Notes: generated from the sequence alone by a model not told the origin. A DNA stretch of 52,834 bases from an uncultured Ruminiclostridium sp. (GCA_934454635.1 CAKSFR010000016.1:1-52834); one strand, 5' to 3'; shown: positions 18,551 through 27,314, numbered from the stretch's first letter. Program-made: numbers and translations.

Positions 18551-20256
18551 TAGCCCTCCTTTGAGAACGGAAGCGAAAAGGCAGATATTTCAGCTCCGTC
18601 AAGGTCTGAAATCAGGCTGCCCTTTGCGTAACCAACGAGGAAGTCTGTGTCGAAATCCTCAAAACCCTCTGTTTCAATAATAATTGTATCGTTTTCCGAA
18701 GAAATGCCGACTATAACCACCTCTCGCAGATTACCTGCCACGCCGCCCATTGCAGAGAAGTCTGACATTACAACGCTTGAAGCCCGAACAGGGTTCATGA
18801 ACTTAACGCCAAGGTGTGTACTGTCAATATAATAAGCGTAGTGTACCTCGTGGGGAAGAATAAACTCTTCGTTCCATTCAGCGACAGTTACTGCTCCTGC
18901 AGCGGAAACAGCGTCGGCACGCTCAGCAAAAACAAGCTCAAGCCTGTTGATAAGGTCGATATCAAGCCACTCAGAATAATCTGCAGCACTGATGGTTTCT
19001 GTAGAAACAGCGATACCGATTATTTTTTCATTGACCTTAATACGGCCGTCCCAAGGCTCATCTCCGGCAAGATATGCACCCAACACATAGCCCCAGGTTT
19101 GCTGCATAGGAAGTGTTCCTACCGCTCCGTCCGAGGACATAACCGAAAAGTGTATGGTGTTAAGTCCCTGCAGTGACGCAAACGGATAGCTGTAGGTTTT
19201 GGTATGCTCGCCGGCATCAAAGAACTCCGAATAGCGGATTACCTCTGAATTATCCTTTTGGAGGACAAAAGCCACAGTCCCCGCAGTGGTCAGCGTGAAT
19301 TTTACAGTCACACAGAAAGCGGCATAGGTTGACGCCAAAGCGGTGTACGGAATGCTGATTATAAGGCTGGATAATCCACCGATTGAAACATCAGAGCCGT
19401 TTGTTGCGACTTTCATCATTGCCGTTGAATCTTCCAAATCCTGAACCTTATTCTCCACATCGTTTGCAATCTGTTCGATTTTATAAAGGTCGTCGGAAAT
19501 GGTCGGGTAGTAGCTGCCGACCTCGATAGAAATTTCACGGCAGTTGAACGGGTTATACTCTGCGGTTACTATACGCGTTTCAACATCGAGATTGAACGGG
19601 CGGAAAATTATGCGAATGTTATCGCCAACCGAAAAATCCAGCTTTTTATAAAGCGTTAATCCGTATGTCTGTGTTGCCGCCCTTAAGTCTGCGGACATTG
19701 TGAGGTTGGATACAGACTTTCCTCCCATAACCATGCGAACATCATTACTGCCGCGGTGTGCCCGAATATTTATCTTATCCGAATCGTATTCAATCTCACC
19801 GCAGCACAAGGCAATAAGCTGCATAAGCGCCGCACGGCGCGTACATTTCTGATTTATCTTCATGTCAACGGGAACGGTAACATCACATTTGCCCGTCCTT
19901 AATGAAGTTCCATGCAAAAGCAGTTCAAGTCCGTCTGAGGCATTTCCCTTGAACTCAAACTCGGTGATTTCAAATTGCTCGTTGTTCAGTTCGTATGATT
20001 TATGCTCACAGGTAACAGTGCAGATTGTTAACCCGCCAGAGATAGATTTTTCAATCTTCGCAACGTTAAATCTGTAATCAATAAAATCGCCAATGAGCCG
20101 TATTTCATTTTCAGCGCTAATATCCGCAGCCATAGCAGAGGTGATGGTGAACTCAAATGTACATTCTCCGCTAAGGCTGTCCGTCAGACGGGAGGAAATA
20201 ACCTTTGTGTACTCGCAGACGAGGTCCTCGTCATTATATACGCATATTTTTGTCAT
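18550..20256 (-). CDS. Phage tail protein, endopeptidase-tail/gp27-like
   Basis: This 568-residue protein starts MTKICVYNDEDLVCEYTK, at an ATG that overlaps the tape-measure stop (ATGA). Residues ~1-290 resemble tail-associated lysozyme/endopeptidase proteins with a baseplate hub fold (VTCEHKSYELN, SVGDNIRIIFRPF). The C-terminal part is likely a beta-rich structural extension. It lies directly after the tape measure, the usual place. No separate distal tail protein gene is present. Confidence 0.7.
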   Translation of the reverse strand: MTKICVYNDEDLVCEYTKVISSRLTDSLSGECTFEFTITSAMAADISAENEIRLIGDFIDYRFNVAKIEKSISGGLTICTVTCEHKSYELNNEQFEITEFEFKGNASDGLELLLHGTSLRTGKCDVTVPVDMKINQKCTRRAALMQLIALCCGEIEYDSDKINIRAHRGSNDVRMVMGGKSVSNLTMSADLRAATQTYGLTLYKKLDFSVGDNIRIIFRPFNLDVETRIVTAEYNPFNCREISIEVGSYYPTISDDLYKIEQIANDVENKVQDLEDSTAMMKVATNGSDVSIGGLSSLIISIPYTALASTYAAFCVTVKFTLTTAGTVAFVLQKDNSEVIRYSEFFDAGEHTKTYSYPFASLQGLNTIHFSVMSSDGAVGTLPMQQTWGYVLGAYLAGDEPWDGRIKVNEKIIGIAVSTETISAADYSEWLDIDLINRLELVFAERADAVSAAGAVTVAEWNEEFILPHEVHYAYYIDSTHLGVKFMNPVRASSVVMSDFSAMGGVAGNLREVVIVGISSENDTIIIETEGFEDFDTDFLVGYAKGSLISDLDGAEISAFSLPFSKEG

Positions 20257-22673
20257 CCCACACCTCTGTTTCTGACTGTTACTCTGTTCTGGCTCCACTG
20301 TATTCGAGAAACAACTCTGGTGAGTAGAGTGCCGTCAATGCTCAGCGGAATTGTTACATCAAACGCCTGCGTCTGTACCCCGTTGAAGCCTGAAATCGTG
20401 CCGTTCATATCCAAATTGAAATCAGACGGGATAGCATTCTGCATACTCTTTGAAACGTCTTTCATCTCATCGCCGAAGCCCTCGCCAAGTCCCTCGGCCA
20501 TAAAACCGCCGAGGTTCGCAAACAGCTTTGACGGCGAGTGTATTCCGAAAAAGTCCTTGATTCCGTCCACAATGCCGCCGAAAAAGCCGCTTATCTGATT
20601 CCGGAGCCACGCGCCCGCGTCAGAAATGCCCTGCCACAGACCTTTCAGCAGGTTGCCGCCGACCTCCGCCATCTTGCCAAAGTAGCCGCCGAATGCGTCC
20701 ACTATTCCGGTTATGATTTGCGGAATCGCCTTGACTATCTCCACGATGATGGTCGGGAGATTTTCAATCAGCGCAATAAACAGCTGAACGCCCGCCGCAA
20801 CAAGCTGCGGAATTGCTCCGATAACGGCGTCAATAACGCTTGAAATAATCTGCGGAATAGCCGCGACAATGGTCGTGATGATTGTCGGCAGGTTCTGCAC
20901 AAGCGCGACAAGCAGCTTTATTCCTGCTTCGATGATAAGCGGAATTGCCGAAATCACCGCCGTAATTATTCCATCAATTATCTGCGGAATCACCTCCACG
21001 ATAGCGGTGATAATGTCCGGCAGAGCCGTCACAAGCGCAGTCAGCAGTTGTATTCCTGCTTCGATTATCTGCGGTATCGCGCCGATGAGGAAGTCCACGA
21101 TTCCCGTGATTATCTGCGGCAGGGCTTCAATAATGACTGGCAGCGAATCTAAAATGCCCTGCGCGAGTCCGGTCACAAGCTGTAAAGCCGCGTCCAAGAT
21201 AAGCGGCAGATTGTCCGTCAGACCACGGACAATAGTAACAATTGCTTTCACTGCCGCAGGAATCAGCGCAGGCAGTGCGTTTGCAATACCATTTACCAGT
21301 GAGGATACAAGCTGTACTGCCGCGTCAATGATAAGCGGCAGATTCTCAATCAGCGCATTAACGACAGTCATGACCGCAGACACCGCCGCAGGGATTAGCT
21401 GCGGGAGCAGGGATAGGAGCGTTTTCAGCACCTGCGAGAATAGTTTTGCGACCGTGTCAAGCAGTGTGGGCAGCAGGTCGCCGACAGCCGTCAGCAGAGC
21501 GTCCAGCGCCGTGGGCAGAGCCGCTGCGATGTTCTCAATAACCGGAGCGACGTTTGCAATAACGGTCTTGAAGGCATCCACCATGTTGTTGCACAGCAGC
21601 TCCATGTCTGCGTCTGCGTTGCCAAAGCCTACGATAAGGTTCGAAACGGCGGACTTCAGCGCACTGACAGAACCGGAAATAGTAGCCTCCGCTTCCTTTG
21701 CAGTCGTACCGGCAATGTCCATGCTTTCCTGCATGGTGTGAATTGCTTCCACCACGTCTGCATAAGAGGAGATGTCATACTTGACTCCGGATATCTTCTC
21801 TGCATCGGCAAGAAGTCGTTCCATTTCCTGCTTTGTGCCGCCGTAGCCCAACTTGAGGTTGTCGAGCATCGTATAATTCTGCTTGGTGAAGCCCTGGTAT
21901 GCGGTCTGAATAGAGGATATATCCGTACCCATTTTATTGGCGTTATCAGCCATATCCGTTATCGCCATATCTGCGTACTTTACAGCTTTCTCGGTATCGC
22001 CGCCGAGGGATTGTATAAGGCTTGCGGAAAATCCCGTGACCGTTTCCATGTACTCGTTAGCGGAAAGACCGGCCGTTTTGTATGCATTGGCGGCGTACCG
22101 CTGGATCTCCTGCGAGGAGTCCTTGAACAGGGTGTCGATACCGCCGACCAGCTGCTCGTAGTCCGCATAGGCGGCGATGACCTCTTTGCCGAGCTTCACG
22201 GCGGCGGCACCTGCGGCAACGGCCACTGCACCGAGCGCCACACCTACGGTTTTGAGAACCTTGCCGAAGCCTTCAAACTTACTGCCGGATTCCTCCGCAG
22301 CCTTGCCGCCTTCCTTGATGGCTTTCTCGTTCTCGTCCAGCTCCCGGTTCATGTCGTTGAGTGCGGCTTCGGCATTGTTGAGTTGTATCTGCCAGTTCTG
22401 GGTGCGGCGGTCGTTCTCACCGAATGACTCTGCCGCATTGGCGAGGGCTGAACGGAGCGTTTCGATTTTCTGCTTCTGCTGCTCGATTTCCTTGTTCAGC
22501 ACCTGGTTCCTTGCCGTGAGAGCCTCGGCGGATTTGTCGTTCTTGTCGAACTGCGAATCCACAAGTTTCATTTCTGAACCTAAGACCTTGAAAGAGTTGT
22601 TTATATCGGCGAGGGATTTCTTGAACTCCTTTTCGCCCTCAAGACCTATTTTCAAGCCGAAATTTTCGGACAT
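20253..22673 (-). CDS. Phage tail tape measure protein
   Basis: This 806-residue protein has an N-terminal coiled-coil region (~10-125) and an alanine-rich hydrophobic segment (VALGAVAVAAGAAAVKLG). A conserved TMP domain follows (GGIDTLFKDSSQEIQRYA, GFTKQNYTMLDNLKLGYGG). Residues ~385-675 form a run of about ten hydrophobic repeats of roughly 35 residues (IPQIIEAGIQLL-type units). The tape measure sets tail length and is ejected with the DNA. The length suggests a tail of about 120 nm by the usual 1.5 Å per residue rule. Confidence 0.92.
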   Translation of the reverse strand: MSENFGLKIGLEGEKEFKKSLADINNSFKVLGSEMKLVDSQFDKNDKSAEALTARNQVLNKEIEQQKQKIETLRSALANAAESFGENDRRTQNWQIQLNNAEAALNDMNRELDENEKAIKEGGKAAEESGSKFEGFGKVLKTVGVALGAVAVAAGAAAVKLGKEVIAAYADYEQLVGGIDTLFKDSSQEIQRYAANAYKTAGLSANEYMETVTGFSASLIQSLGGDTEKAVKYADMAITDMADNANKMGTDISSIQTAYQGFTKQNYTMLDNLKLGYGGTKQEMERLLADAEKISGVKYDISSYADVVEAIHTMQESMDIAGTTAKEAEATISGSVSALKSAVSNLIVGFGNADADMELLCNNMVDAFKTVIANVAPVIENIAAALPTALDALLTAVGDLLPTLLDTVAKLFSQVLKTLLSLLPQLIPAAVSAVMTVVNALIENLPLIIDAAVQLVSSLVNGIANALPALIPAAVKAIVTIVRGLTDNLPLILDAALQLVTGLAQGILDSLPVIIEALPQIITGIVDFLIGAIPQIIEAGIQLLTALVTALPDIITAIVEVIPQIIDGIITAVISAIPLIIEAGIKLLVALVQNLPTIITTIVAAIPQIISSVIDAVIGAIPQLVAAGVQLFIALIENLPTIIVEIVKAIPQIITGIVDAFGGYFGKMAEVGGNLLKGLWQGISDAGAWLRNQISGFFGGIVDGIKDFFGIHSPSKLFANLGGFMAEGLGEGFGDEMKDVSKSMQNAIPSDFNLDMNGTISGFNGVQTQAFDVTIPLSIDGTLLTRVVSRIQWSQNRVTVRNRGVG

Positions 22674-22720
22674 TCTGCGTCACCTCCTTGAAAAAATGGC
22701 ATAAAAAAAGAGCCTTGCGG

Positions 22721-22787
22721 CTCGGGGGTATAGGAAAAGGAGCAACCGGGGTGGTTACTCCTTTTGTGTGTTAAATTGCTCAACAAA
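22721..22787. repeat. Moron boundary repeat, copy 1 (with terminator)
   Basis: This 67-base segment is a diverged direct copy of 23858-23923, sharing TATAGGAAAAGGA, CTCCTTT and TTTAGTAAA-like blocks. It contains the hairpin GGAGCAACC/GGTTACTCC with A/T flanks, which serves as terminator of the MazG gene. Confidence 0.7.
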
Positions 22788-22794
22788 CGAGAAT

Positions 22795-23118
22795 TTACCA
22801 TCTATTCATATTTTTTTCAAACTTTTCGGTATATGCTTGTTTTAACTCATTCGCTGTAATCCCATAGCACAGCATTACGTCATTATAATACATTAAAACA
22901 TCCGCCATTTCCTCAACTAAAGCTTTTCTTAACTCTGTATCCGACGCTGCTTCTATTCCTCCGTTCTTTTTTACAATATCAATCACTTCGCCTATTTCTC
23001 CGATCATCCAAAGCAACTTGTTTTTACCTGTTTCCGGACAAATCGGCTCCCACTTATCTTTATACTTGTTCTGAAGTTTTATCTGCATTTTTTGCATTTC
23101 ATCAATACCGAAATCCAT
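22795..23118 (-). CDS. MazG-like nucleotide pyrophosphohydrolase
   Basis: This 107-residue protein has the MazG helical core: LLWMIGEIGEVIDIVKK (EExxE-type) and LVEEMADVLMYYND (ExxxD). Together these bind magnesium and hydrolyse nucleoside triphosphates to monophosphates. The length fits the short phage and housekeeping forms. It follows the P-loop kinase by 56 bases within the same moron unit. Expression in a lysogen could clean or alter nucleotide pools. Confidence 0.8.
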   Translation of the reverse strand: MDFGIDEMQKMQIKLQNKYKDKWEPICPETGKNKLLWMIGEIGEVIDIVKKNGGIEAASDTELRKALVEEMADVLMYYNDVMLCYGITANELKQAYTEKFEKNMNRW

Positions 23119-23174
23119 ATTTTAATTTTCCTCCTCCATTTCCGATGTGTCAAGTTGCTCGACTTATCAGAAGT

Positions 23175-23705
23175 TTAGATTCTTGAAATTATTTCAACAG
23201 TTTCATTGATAATGCTCTCAAGTTCTTTAGCACCATCAATCACATAATCGCAAGTTGACAAATGATTTTTCACCATCTGAATATAGGCTGTTCTTGCATA
23301 TTTCAAATATGTATCCATTTCATTGCGAATTTCATCTGACGTAGACTCTTTCATATCTCTGAGAACTCTTCGAGCCATTGCTATATCTAACGGTGTATCA
23401 ATAAATATGCAACAATCCAAATAAGGTTTTATCATCTGATGTTGGTATGCAAACGGATAGTCCAACAGTAAACAGTCATATTCACCACTGCGGACTATTT
23501 TATCAATATCAGTTTTTAACGGCGATAAGTCCCATACATGAACATCTGCTCCTTCTGACACCCATTTTGAAAAATCTTCTACTTCTCCTTCAAATGAGTA
23601 GTTATCAAAGTGAAGTGACGCTGTTCTCGGAAGCCTATCTTTAACCGCATTTACGACTGTTGTTTTTCCGCCTGCTGTCACGGCTCCAATAGCTATTATT
23701 TTCAT
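23175..23705 (-). CDS. P-loop nucleoside/nucleotide kinase-like protein
   Basis: This 176-residue protein has Walker A GAVTAGGKTT near residues 7-16, a uridine-kinase-like HFDNYSFEGE motif, and LLLDYPFAYQH as Walker B-like region. A lid follows with arginines (ARRVLRDMKEST). It probably phosphorylates a nucleoside or related small molecule. With the MazG gene it forms a nucleotide-metabolism pair under its own promoter. Confidence 0.75.
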   Translation of the reverse strand: MKIIAIGAVTAGGKTTVVNAVKDRLPRTASLHFDNYSFEGEVEDFSKWVSEGADVHVWDLSPLKTDIDKIVRSGEYDCLLLDYPFAYQHQMIKPYLDCCIFIDTPLDIAMARRVLRDMKESTSDEIRNEMDTYLKYARTAYIQMVKNHLSTCDYVIDGAKELESIINETVEIISRI

Positions 23706-23726
23706 TATATTACATTCCCCTACAAA

Positions 23727-23840
23727 TACGATTTATCGGGCGGATCAACCGCCTCTCATAACCCCATTATACCATGCGTTTACGATTTTTACAACCGATT
23801 TTCCAATCTAATCGCCATTGGGCTAACATCGTAAACCGAA
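23727..23840. repeat. Moron upstream repeat, copy 2
   Basis: This segment is a diverged direct copy of 24625-24740. It contains a short hairpin (GGCGG/CCGCC, 23739-23753), a promoter, and a relic of the 3' end of the tail chaperone gene (TTTTCCAATC block). Confidence 0.7.
23766..23794 (-). promoter_or_regulatory. Promoter of the kinase-MazG moron
   Basis: On the minus strand, TTGTAA (23794-23789), a 17-base spacer and TATAAT (23771-23766) precede a leader hairpin (23739-23753) and the kinase gene. Confidence 0.75.
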
Positions 23841-23857
23841 TAAAAAGTGCATCACGG

Positions 23858-23923
23858 CTCAGAAATATAGGAAAAGGAACAACCCGGCGAGTGCTCCTTT
23901 GGTGCACTAAACTGTTTAGTAAA
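23858..23923. repeat. Moron boundary repeat, copy 2 (with terminator-like hairpin)
   Basis: This is a direct relative of 22721-22787, placed 19 bases past the HAD gene stop. It gives that gene its own transcription end. Confidence 0.7.
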
Positions 23924-23941
23924 AAAGTGCGTTGCTATCTA

Positions 23942-24604
23942 TCAGAAATATTTTGTATTATATACTTCCAATAGATTTTTTACAGCCATAACATTATCTG
24001 GGGGTTCCCTGTTGCTTCTATTAACCCATATCGCATTTATTCCAATAGATGAAGCACCTTTTATATCGCTGCTTAAGGAATCTCCAATATGTAATACCTC
24101 CTCGGGAGATAAACCTACTCTATTTAATGCAAATTCAAATAACTCTTTTCTCGGCTTATATGCTTTTGCGTCTTCGCTTGTGAATACATCAGCCGGCTTC
24201 AAATCATGGTATTTGATGGCTTGCAACACATCATCTCTGTCAATATTGGATACAACATAGATTGAAATCGGACATAATTCAAAGAACTGTTTTGATTCCT
24301 CAAAAATAGGTGGTTTTATCCAATGATTGAACATCAAATTACTTAATGTCATTGCATCGGCAGATGAATTGAAATGCTGGATTGTTTTTTCTAATGACTT
24401 GTATTCTAATTCTCTTTGAGTTGCAAAATTATCGCCATATGCGTTAAGAAAAGCATTCTGAAACTCACTCCACCAATAAGAACCTATTTCTGACTTATCA
24501 TTTACTTTTCCAGTATCATATATTTCTTGTGAAATTTGTTTTATCACTTCTCCGTCTTCGTGAACAACAGTACCATAAAAATCTACAAACAGTGCTTTAA
24601 TCAT
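23942..24604 (-). CDS. HAD-superfamily hydrolase
   Basis: This 220-residue protein has HAD motif I DFYGT near the start, motif II VVSNID, the lysine region AYKPRKELFEFAL, and motif IV HIGDSLSSDIKGA. A helical cap spans ~20-90. It is likely a phosphatase for a sugar phosphate or nucleotide. It stands alone between its own promoter and terminator, in the same style as the neighbouring kinase-MazG unit. Confidence 0.85.
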   Translation of the reverse strand: MIKALFVDFYGTVVHEDGEVIKQISQEIYDTGKVNDKSEIGSYWWSEFQNAFLNAYGDNFATQRELEYKSLEKTIQHFNSSADAMTLSNLMFNHWIKPPIFEESKQFFELCPISIYVVSNIDRDDVLQAIKYHDLKPADVFTSEDAKAYKPRKELFEFALNRVGLSPEEVLHIGDSLSSDIKGASSIGINAIWVNRSNREPPDNVMAVKNLLEVYNTKYF

Positions 24605-24624
24605 TCTGTATATGTCACCCTTAA

Positions 24625-24740
24625 ATTATCAATTCATAGGGCAGATTAACTGCCCATATAAATATTATACCACGCACTTCCACATTTTTCAACCACTTTT
24701 CCAATCAAATCCCCATCGGCACAACCTCATCAATATCCGC
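24625..24740. repeat. Moron upstream repeat, copy 1
   Basis: This segment holds the natural 3' end of the tail chaperone frameshift product, a promoter, and hairpin GGGCAG/CTGCCC (24639-24655). It is related in direct orientation to 23727-23840. Confidence 0.7.
24664..24692 (-). promoter_or_regulatory. Promoter of the HAD moron
   Basis: On the minus strand, TTGAAA (24692-24687), a 17-base spacer and TATAAT (24669-24664) are near consensus. The transcript would begin just before the 24639-24655 hairpin. Confidence 0.78.
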
Positions 24741-25276
24741 TTTGCACTTCGGCTTTGCAATCCCCATAAACTGCTTATGGCACTCCCACAAATCCATCAG
24801 AAAGCCGAACGGCATAAGCCACACATCCTCCGACCCAAGGTGCAGCTGTGCCGTGCCGTAATAGAACAGCCGGGTAAACAATTCAGCGTCGTTTACCCGG
24901 CTGTTACTGCGTTTTTTGAGGTATCCTCACTCTCGACATTTCGCTTTGTGCCTTTCAGCATAGCTTCGGTGATTGCGTCCTTGTACTCGGCAAGCTCGCC
25001 GGGGGAGGTCAGAAGCTCCACGGTTTCCTCGGTGAGCAGCAGCTTTTTCTCGCTGTTTCTGAGATTATGTATCTCAATGCTCTGATTACAAAGCAGAGTT
25101 ATCAGCCAGATGATTTCATCAAGCGCCATCTCCATATTTGCGGATTTCATCAATTTGTCACCGAGGTTATCAAGTCCACCGTAGCGGTTGGAAATAGCCT
25201 TTGTCGCTCTTGTGGTGAGAATCATCTCGTACTGTTCACCGCCGATGTTTATTAAAGAACTGCGTTCATTCGTCAT
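24705..25276 (-). CDS. Tail assembly chaperone, long form by -1 frameshift
   Basis: A slippery A AAA AAC sits in the zero frame near the end of the short form (minus strand, 24917-24911). A -1 slip replaces the last codons and extends the protein by about 62 residues (VNDAELFTRLFYYGTAQLHL and so on, ending EVVPMGI). The extension has no start codon of its own. A G/GT-type frameshift between capsid and tape measure genes is a known trait of siphovirus tail chaperones. Confidence 0.75.
24893..25276 (-). CDS. Tail assembly chaperone, short form (gpG-like)
   Basis: This 127-residue protein starts MTNERSSLINIGGEQYEMIL. It is helical after a short beta region and ends shortly after the slippery sequence (DTSKNAVTAG). 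The position between the major tail protein and the tape measure fits gpG-like chaperones that coat the tape measure before tail tube assembly. Confidence 0.75.
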   Translation of the reverse strand: MTNERSSLINIGGEQYEMILTTRATKAISNRYGGLDNLGDKLMKSANMEMALDEIIWLITLLCNQSIEIHNLRNSEKKLLLTEETVELLTSPGELAEYKDAITEAMLKGTKRNVESEDTSKNAVTAG

Positions 25277-25290
25277 TGTTTACACCTCCG

Positions 25291-25896
25291 TTACTTGCCT
25301 GTTTCAGCAGGCTTTGCCGTGAATGTAGGTTCATATACAGACTTGTACCAACCCGTAATTACGCTGTCCGGAACGTTCTTTTCGCCCTCGGTGGCTTCCG
25401 CTTTCCACGGGTGCTTTCCGTTGCCGTCCGGCTTATTTCTGCGGAGGACCGTTCCCTCTATTGTAGGCGTGGAAAACGTGATACTGTCGCCCTTTGTGGC
25501 AAGCGAGGTTGACGGAATACCGAACTTGACTCTGTACAGCCAGAAGTATCGGTACTTGCCGTTGGACTTCTTCGCCCTGAACCCGATAGCCACGGGTTTG
25601 CCACCGTCCTCGCTGGTGGAAATAACCACATTGTTGCTGTCGATTGTCGCTCCTGTCAGAACCGAAGCTGCGTCATTTCCTATGTCGTCAACGCCAAGTG
25701 AAAGCGTACCGCTCTTGAACTCCTTGACGATTTCGGAAGCGCCGTCATCAGCGTAGAGAGTAGCTTCCGCAAGCTCCACGGAGAGGTCAGCCGAAATTGC
25801 CTTTGCAAGCGAAGCGGGAACTCCGTAGGTTTCGTTGCCGTCACTATCTTCGGTTATCTCAGCGTAGAACAGCTTGTCAAGACCTATTGTTGCCAT
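25291..25896 (-). CDS. Major tail tube protein
   Basis: This 201-residue protein starts MATIGLDKLFYAEITED, with ELAEATLYADDGASE and the beta-rich core YFWLYRVKFGIPSTSLATKG, a pattern of the phi13-type major tail family. It polymerises into the tail tube. A fragment of a closely related gene remains in the second prophage at 47.6-47.8 kb. Confidence 0.85.
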   Translation of the reverse strand: MATIGLDKLFYAEITEDSDGNETYGVPASLAKAISADLSVELAEATLYADDGASEIVKEFKSGTLSLGVDDIGNDAASVLTGATIDSNNVVISTSEDGGKPVAIGFRAKKSNGKYRYFWLYRVKFGIPSTSLATKGDSITFSTPTIEGTVLRRNKPDGNGKHPWKAEATEGEKNVPDSVITGWYKSVYEPTFTAKPAETGK

Positions 25897-26241
25897 TTAT
25901 ATCTCCTCCATTTCATAGTTTTTCGCCGTATCAACGGCATAATGATGATAGCCCGTATCGTCCTCATGACCGACATATTTTCGGGCGGTTACGGTAATAT
26001 CCGCGCTGAGTAGAGCCTTTACAAGCCTGCTTGCAGTGCGGGTGTAGTTTCCTTTGCTGAAAAGTGAAATTCTAACTTCCTGCACATCGGCAGTCGGCGC
26101 ATTATCCGCATGAAGCTCAAAGCTGTCATACAGTGGAGTAAACACCAGATATTCATCGGGAGCGTTACCCGAATACACCGCAGTCTGCGCAGTAATTTTC
26201 AGCTTTTTGGCTATTGCAGAGAGTTCCGAAAGCAGACTCAC
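25897..26241 (-). CDS. Tail completion/terminator protein
   Basis: This 114-residue protein has LYDSFELHADNAPTADVQEVRISLFSK-like features of minor tail or tail-terminator proteins (gp11/DUF806-like). It lies directly before the major tail gene and overlaps the previous gene by 5 bases. It probably caps the tail at the neck. Confidence 0.65.
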   Translation of the reverse strand: MSLLSELSAIAKKLKITAQTAVYSGNAPDEYLVFTPLYDSFELHADNAPTADVQEVRISLFSKGNYTRTASRLVKALLSADITVTARKYVGHEDDTGYHHYAVDTAKNYEMEEI

Positions 26242-26669
26242 AGCCCCTCGACCTCCTTTTCAAATGCGGATTTCATGGCTTCCACGCACTGCTTTTTCAC
26301 AGCGGATTTTGCGGGTTTCAGAAAGGGCTTTGCGGGCTGACTGCTTGTGCCGTACTCGAGGATATTTGCTATTTTAGCATTACTGCCGCCGTCCGTTCTC
26401 GGCTCTGAAAATCCTACCTTGATGTCGTGATTTCCGTTCTTATCGACCATAGCAGGAGATAAGCCGAGCGAACGTTCAAGTTCTCCTGTGGAACGGGATT
26501 TGCTTTTCGTTTCCGAACCCACAACGGATTTCAGATTGCTACGAACCTTTGCAAGAGCGACCTCGCCGCCTGCCTGCAATACCTTTTCGGCAATGCTGTC
26601 GGTCTGCGCTCCAAGCCGGGAAATTCTCGAAAGGAACTCATCGGGCATTTTAACATCAGCCTTAGCCAC
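26238..26669 (-). CDS. HK97 gp10-like neck protein
   Basis: This 143-residue protein starts MAKADVKMPDEFLSRISRLG, has a basic middle, and ends with the segment YGTSSQPAKPFLKPA-x-SAVKK typical of HK97 gp10-like proteins. It is translated in overlap with its neighbours (8 and 4 bases) in the head-tail joining cluster. Confidence 0.82.
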   Translation of the reverse strand: MAKADVKMPDEFLSRISRLGAQTDSIAEKVLQAGGEVALAKVRSNLKSVVGSETKSKSRSTGELERSLGLSPAMVDKNGNHDIKVGFSEPRTDGGSNAKIANILEYGTSSQPAKPFLKPAKSAVKKQCVEAMKSAFEKEVEGL

Positions 26670-26994
26670 TCGGTTTCACCTTCTTTGCAAGCGCTTCAAT
26701 ATACATTCCTCTGCCTTTCACATCTTCGACAGAGGTTATCTCAAATACAGTGCCATCACAGAACAGCCGCATATCCGTGGATATTTTCACCCCCAGAATG
26801 GTGCGAAAACGGAACAGGTCGGTAGCTTCGGAAAATGCGGCTCGATTCGCCCATTTCTCACTGCCGTGCCGCCCCTCCCGATAGGCTCTGACTGTTGCGA
26901 CAACGACATCGGATTCCGCCTGAAAGCCCTCATCATCGAGCGTGATTTGTTTTTGCGTTATCTGTATCTGCGTGTTCATCTTCCCGAAACTCAT
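26662..26994 (-). CDS. Head closure protein (SPP1 gp16-like)
   Basis: This 110-residue protein starts at MSFGKMNTQIQI, whose ATG overlaps the connector stop. It has the beta-barrel pattern of stopper proteins (VRAYREGRHGSEKW, FRFRTILGV, FEITSVEDVKGRGMYIEALAKK). It closes the head channel before tail attachment. The longer frame upstream lacks a ribosome binding site at its ATG. Confidence 0.75.
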   Translation of the reverse strand: MSFGKMNTQIQITQKQITLDDEGFQAESDVVVATVRAYREGRHGSEKWANRAAFSEATDLFRFRTILGVKISTDMRLFCDGTVFEITSVEDVKGRGMYIEALAKKVKPSG

Positions 26995-27308
26995 ACTTTC
27001 CACCGCCTGTCCAGCCGCAGAAGCATATTCACTGTGTCCCACACCTGTTTTCCCGCCTGAACATTATCTCCGAAAAAGCCGCCGGTACTGCCGTCCCTCG
27101 ATTCATAGAAATGCGAGGACAGCATTATTACTACCTGTTCGGTAGTCGGTGGCATGGGATTGTCTGTGTAATAGCCCTGCTCGATATGTTGATAGCTTTC
27201 GGCGTAGGAAACAGCGGCAGTGATGAACCCGCTTATGAGTTCATTGTCCGCCGAGTGTTCAAGTATGAGGTTCTGCTTGACTTTTGTCAGAAGCTCGTCC
27301 ATAGTCAC
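26991..27308 (-). CDS. Head-tail connector (gp6-like)
   Basis: This 105-residue protein starts MTMDELLTKVKQNL and has helical content with SFVTAAVSYAES-like and VVIMLSSHFYESRDG segments, as in HK97 gp6 / phage QLRG-type connectors. It joins the portal to the neck. A broken relative with a nonsense codon is at 47.8-48.0 kb. Confidence 0.8.
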   Translation of the reverse strand: MTMDELLTKVKQNLILEHSADNELISGFITAAVSYAESYQHIEQGYYTDNPMPPTTEQVVIMLSSHFYESRDGSTGGFFGDNVQAGKQVWDTVNMLLRLDRRWKV

Positions 27309-27314
27309 CGCCTG

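Noticed and set aside
20869..21741. 290-codon plus-strand frame inside the tape measure gene
   Set aside because: It is an antisense shadow of the repetitive tape measure sequence, with Ser/Ile/Ala repeats mirroring the repeats on the true strand.
20253..22673. Hydrophobic repeat protein taken for a membrane protein or adhesin
   Set aside because: Position before tail genes and the conserved N-terminal domain identify it as a tape measure protein.
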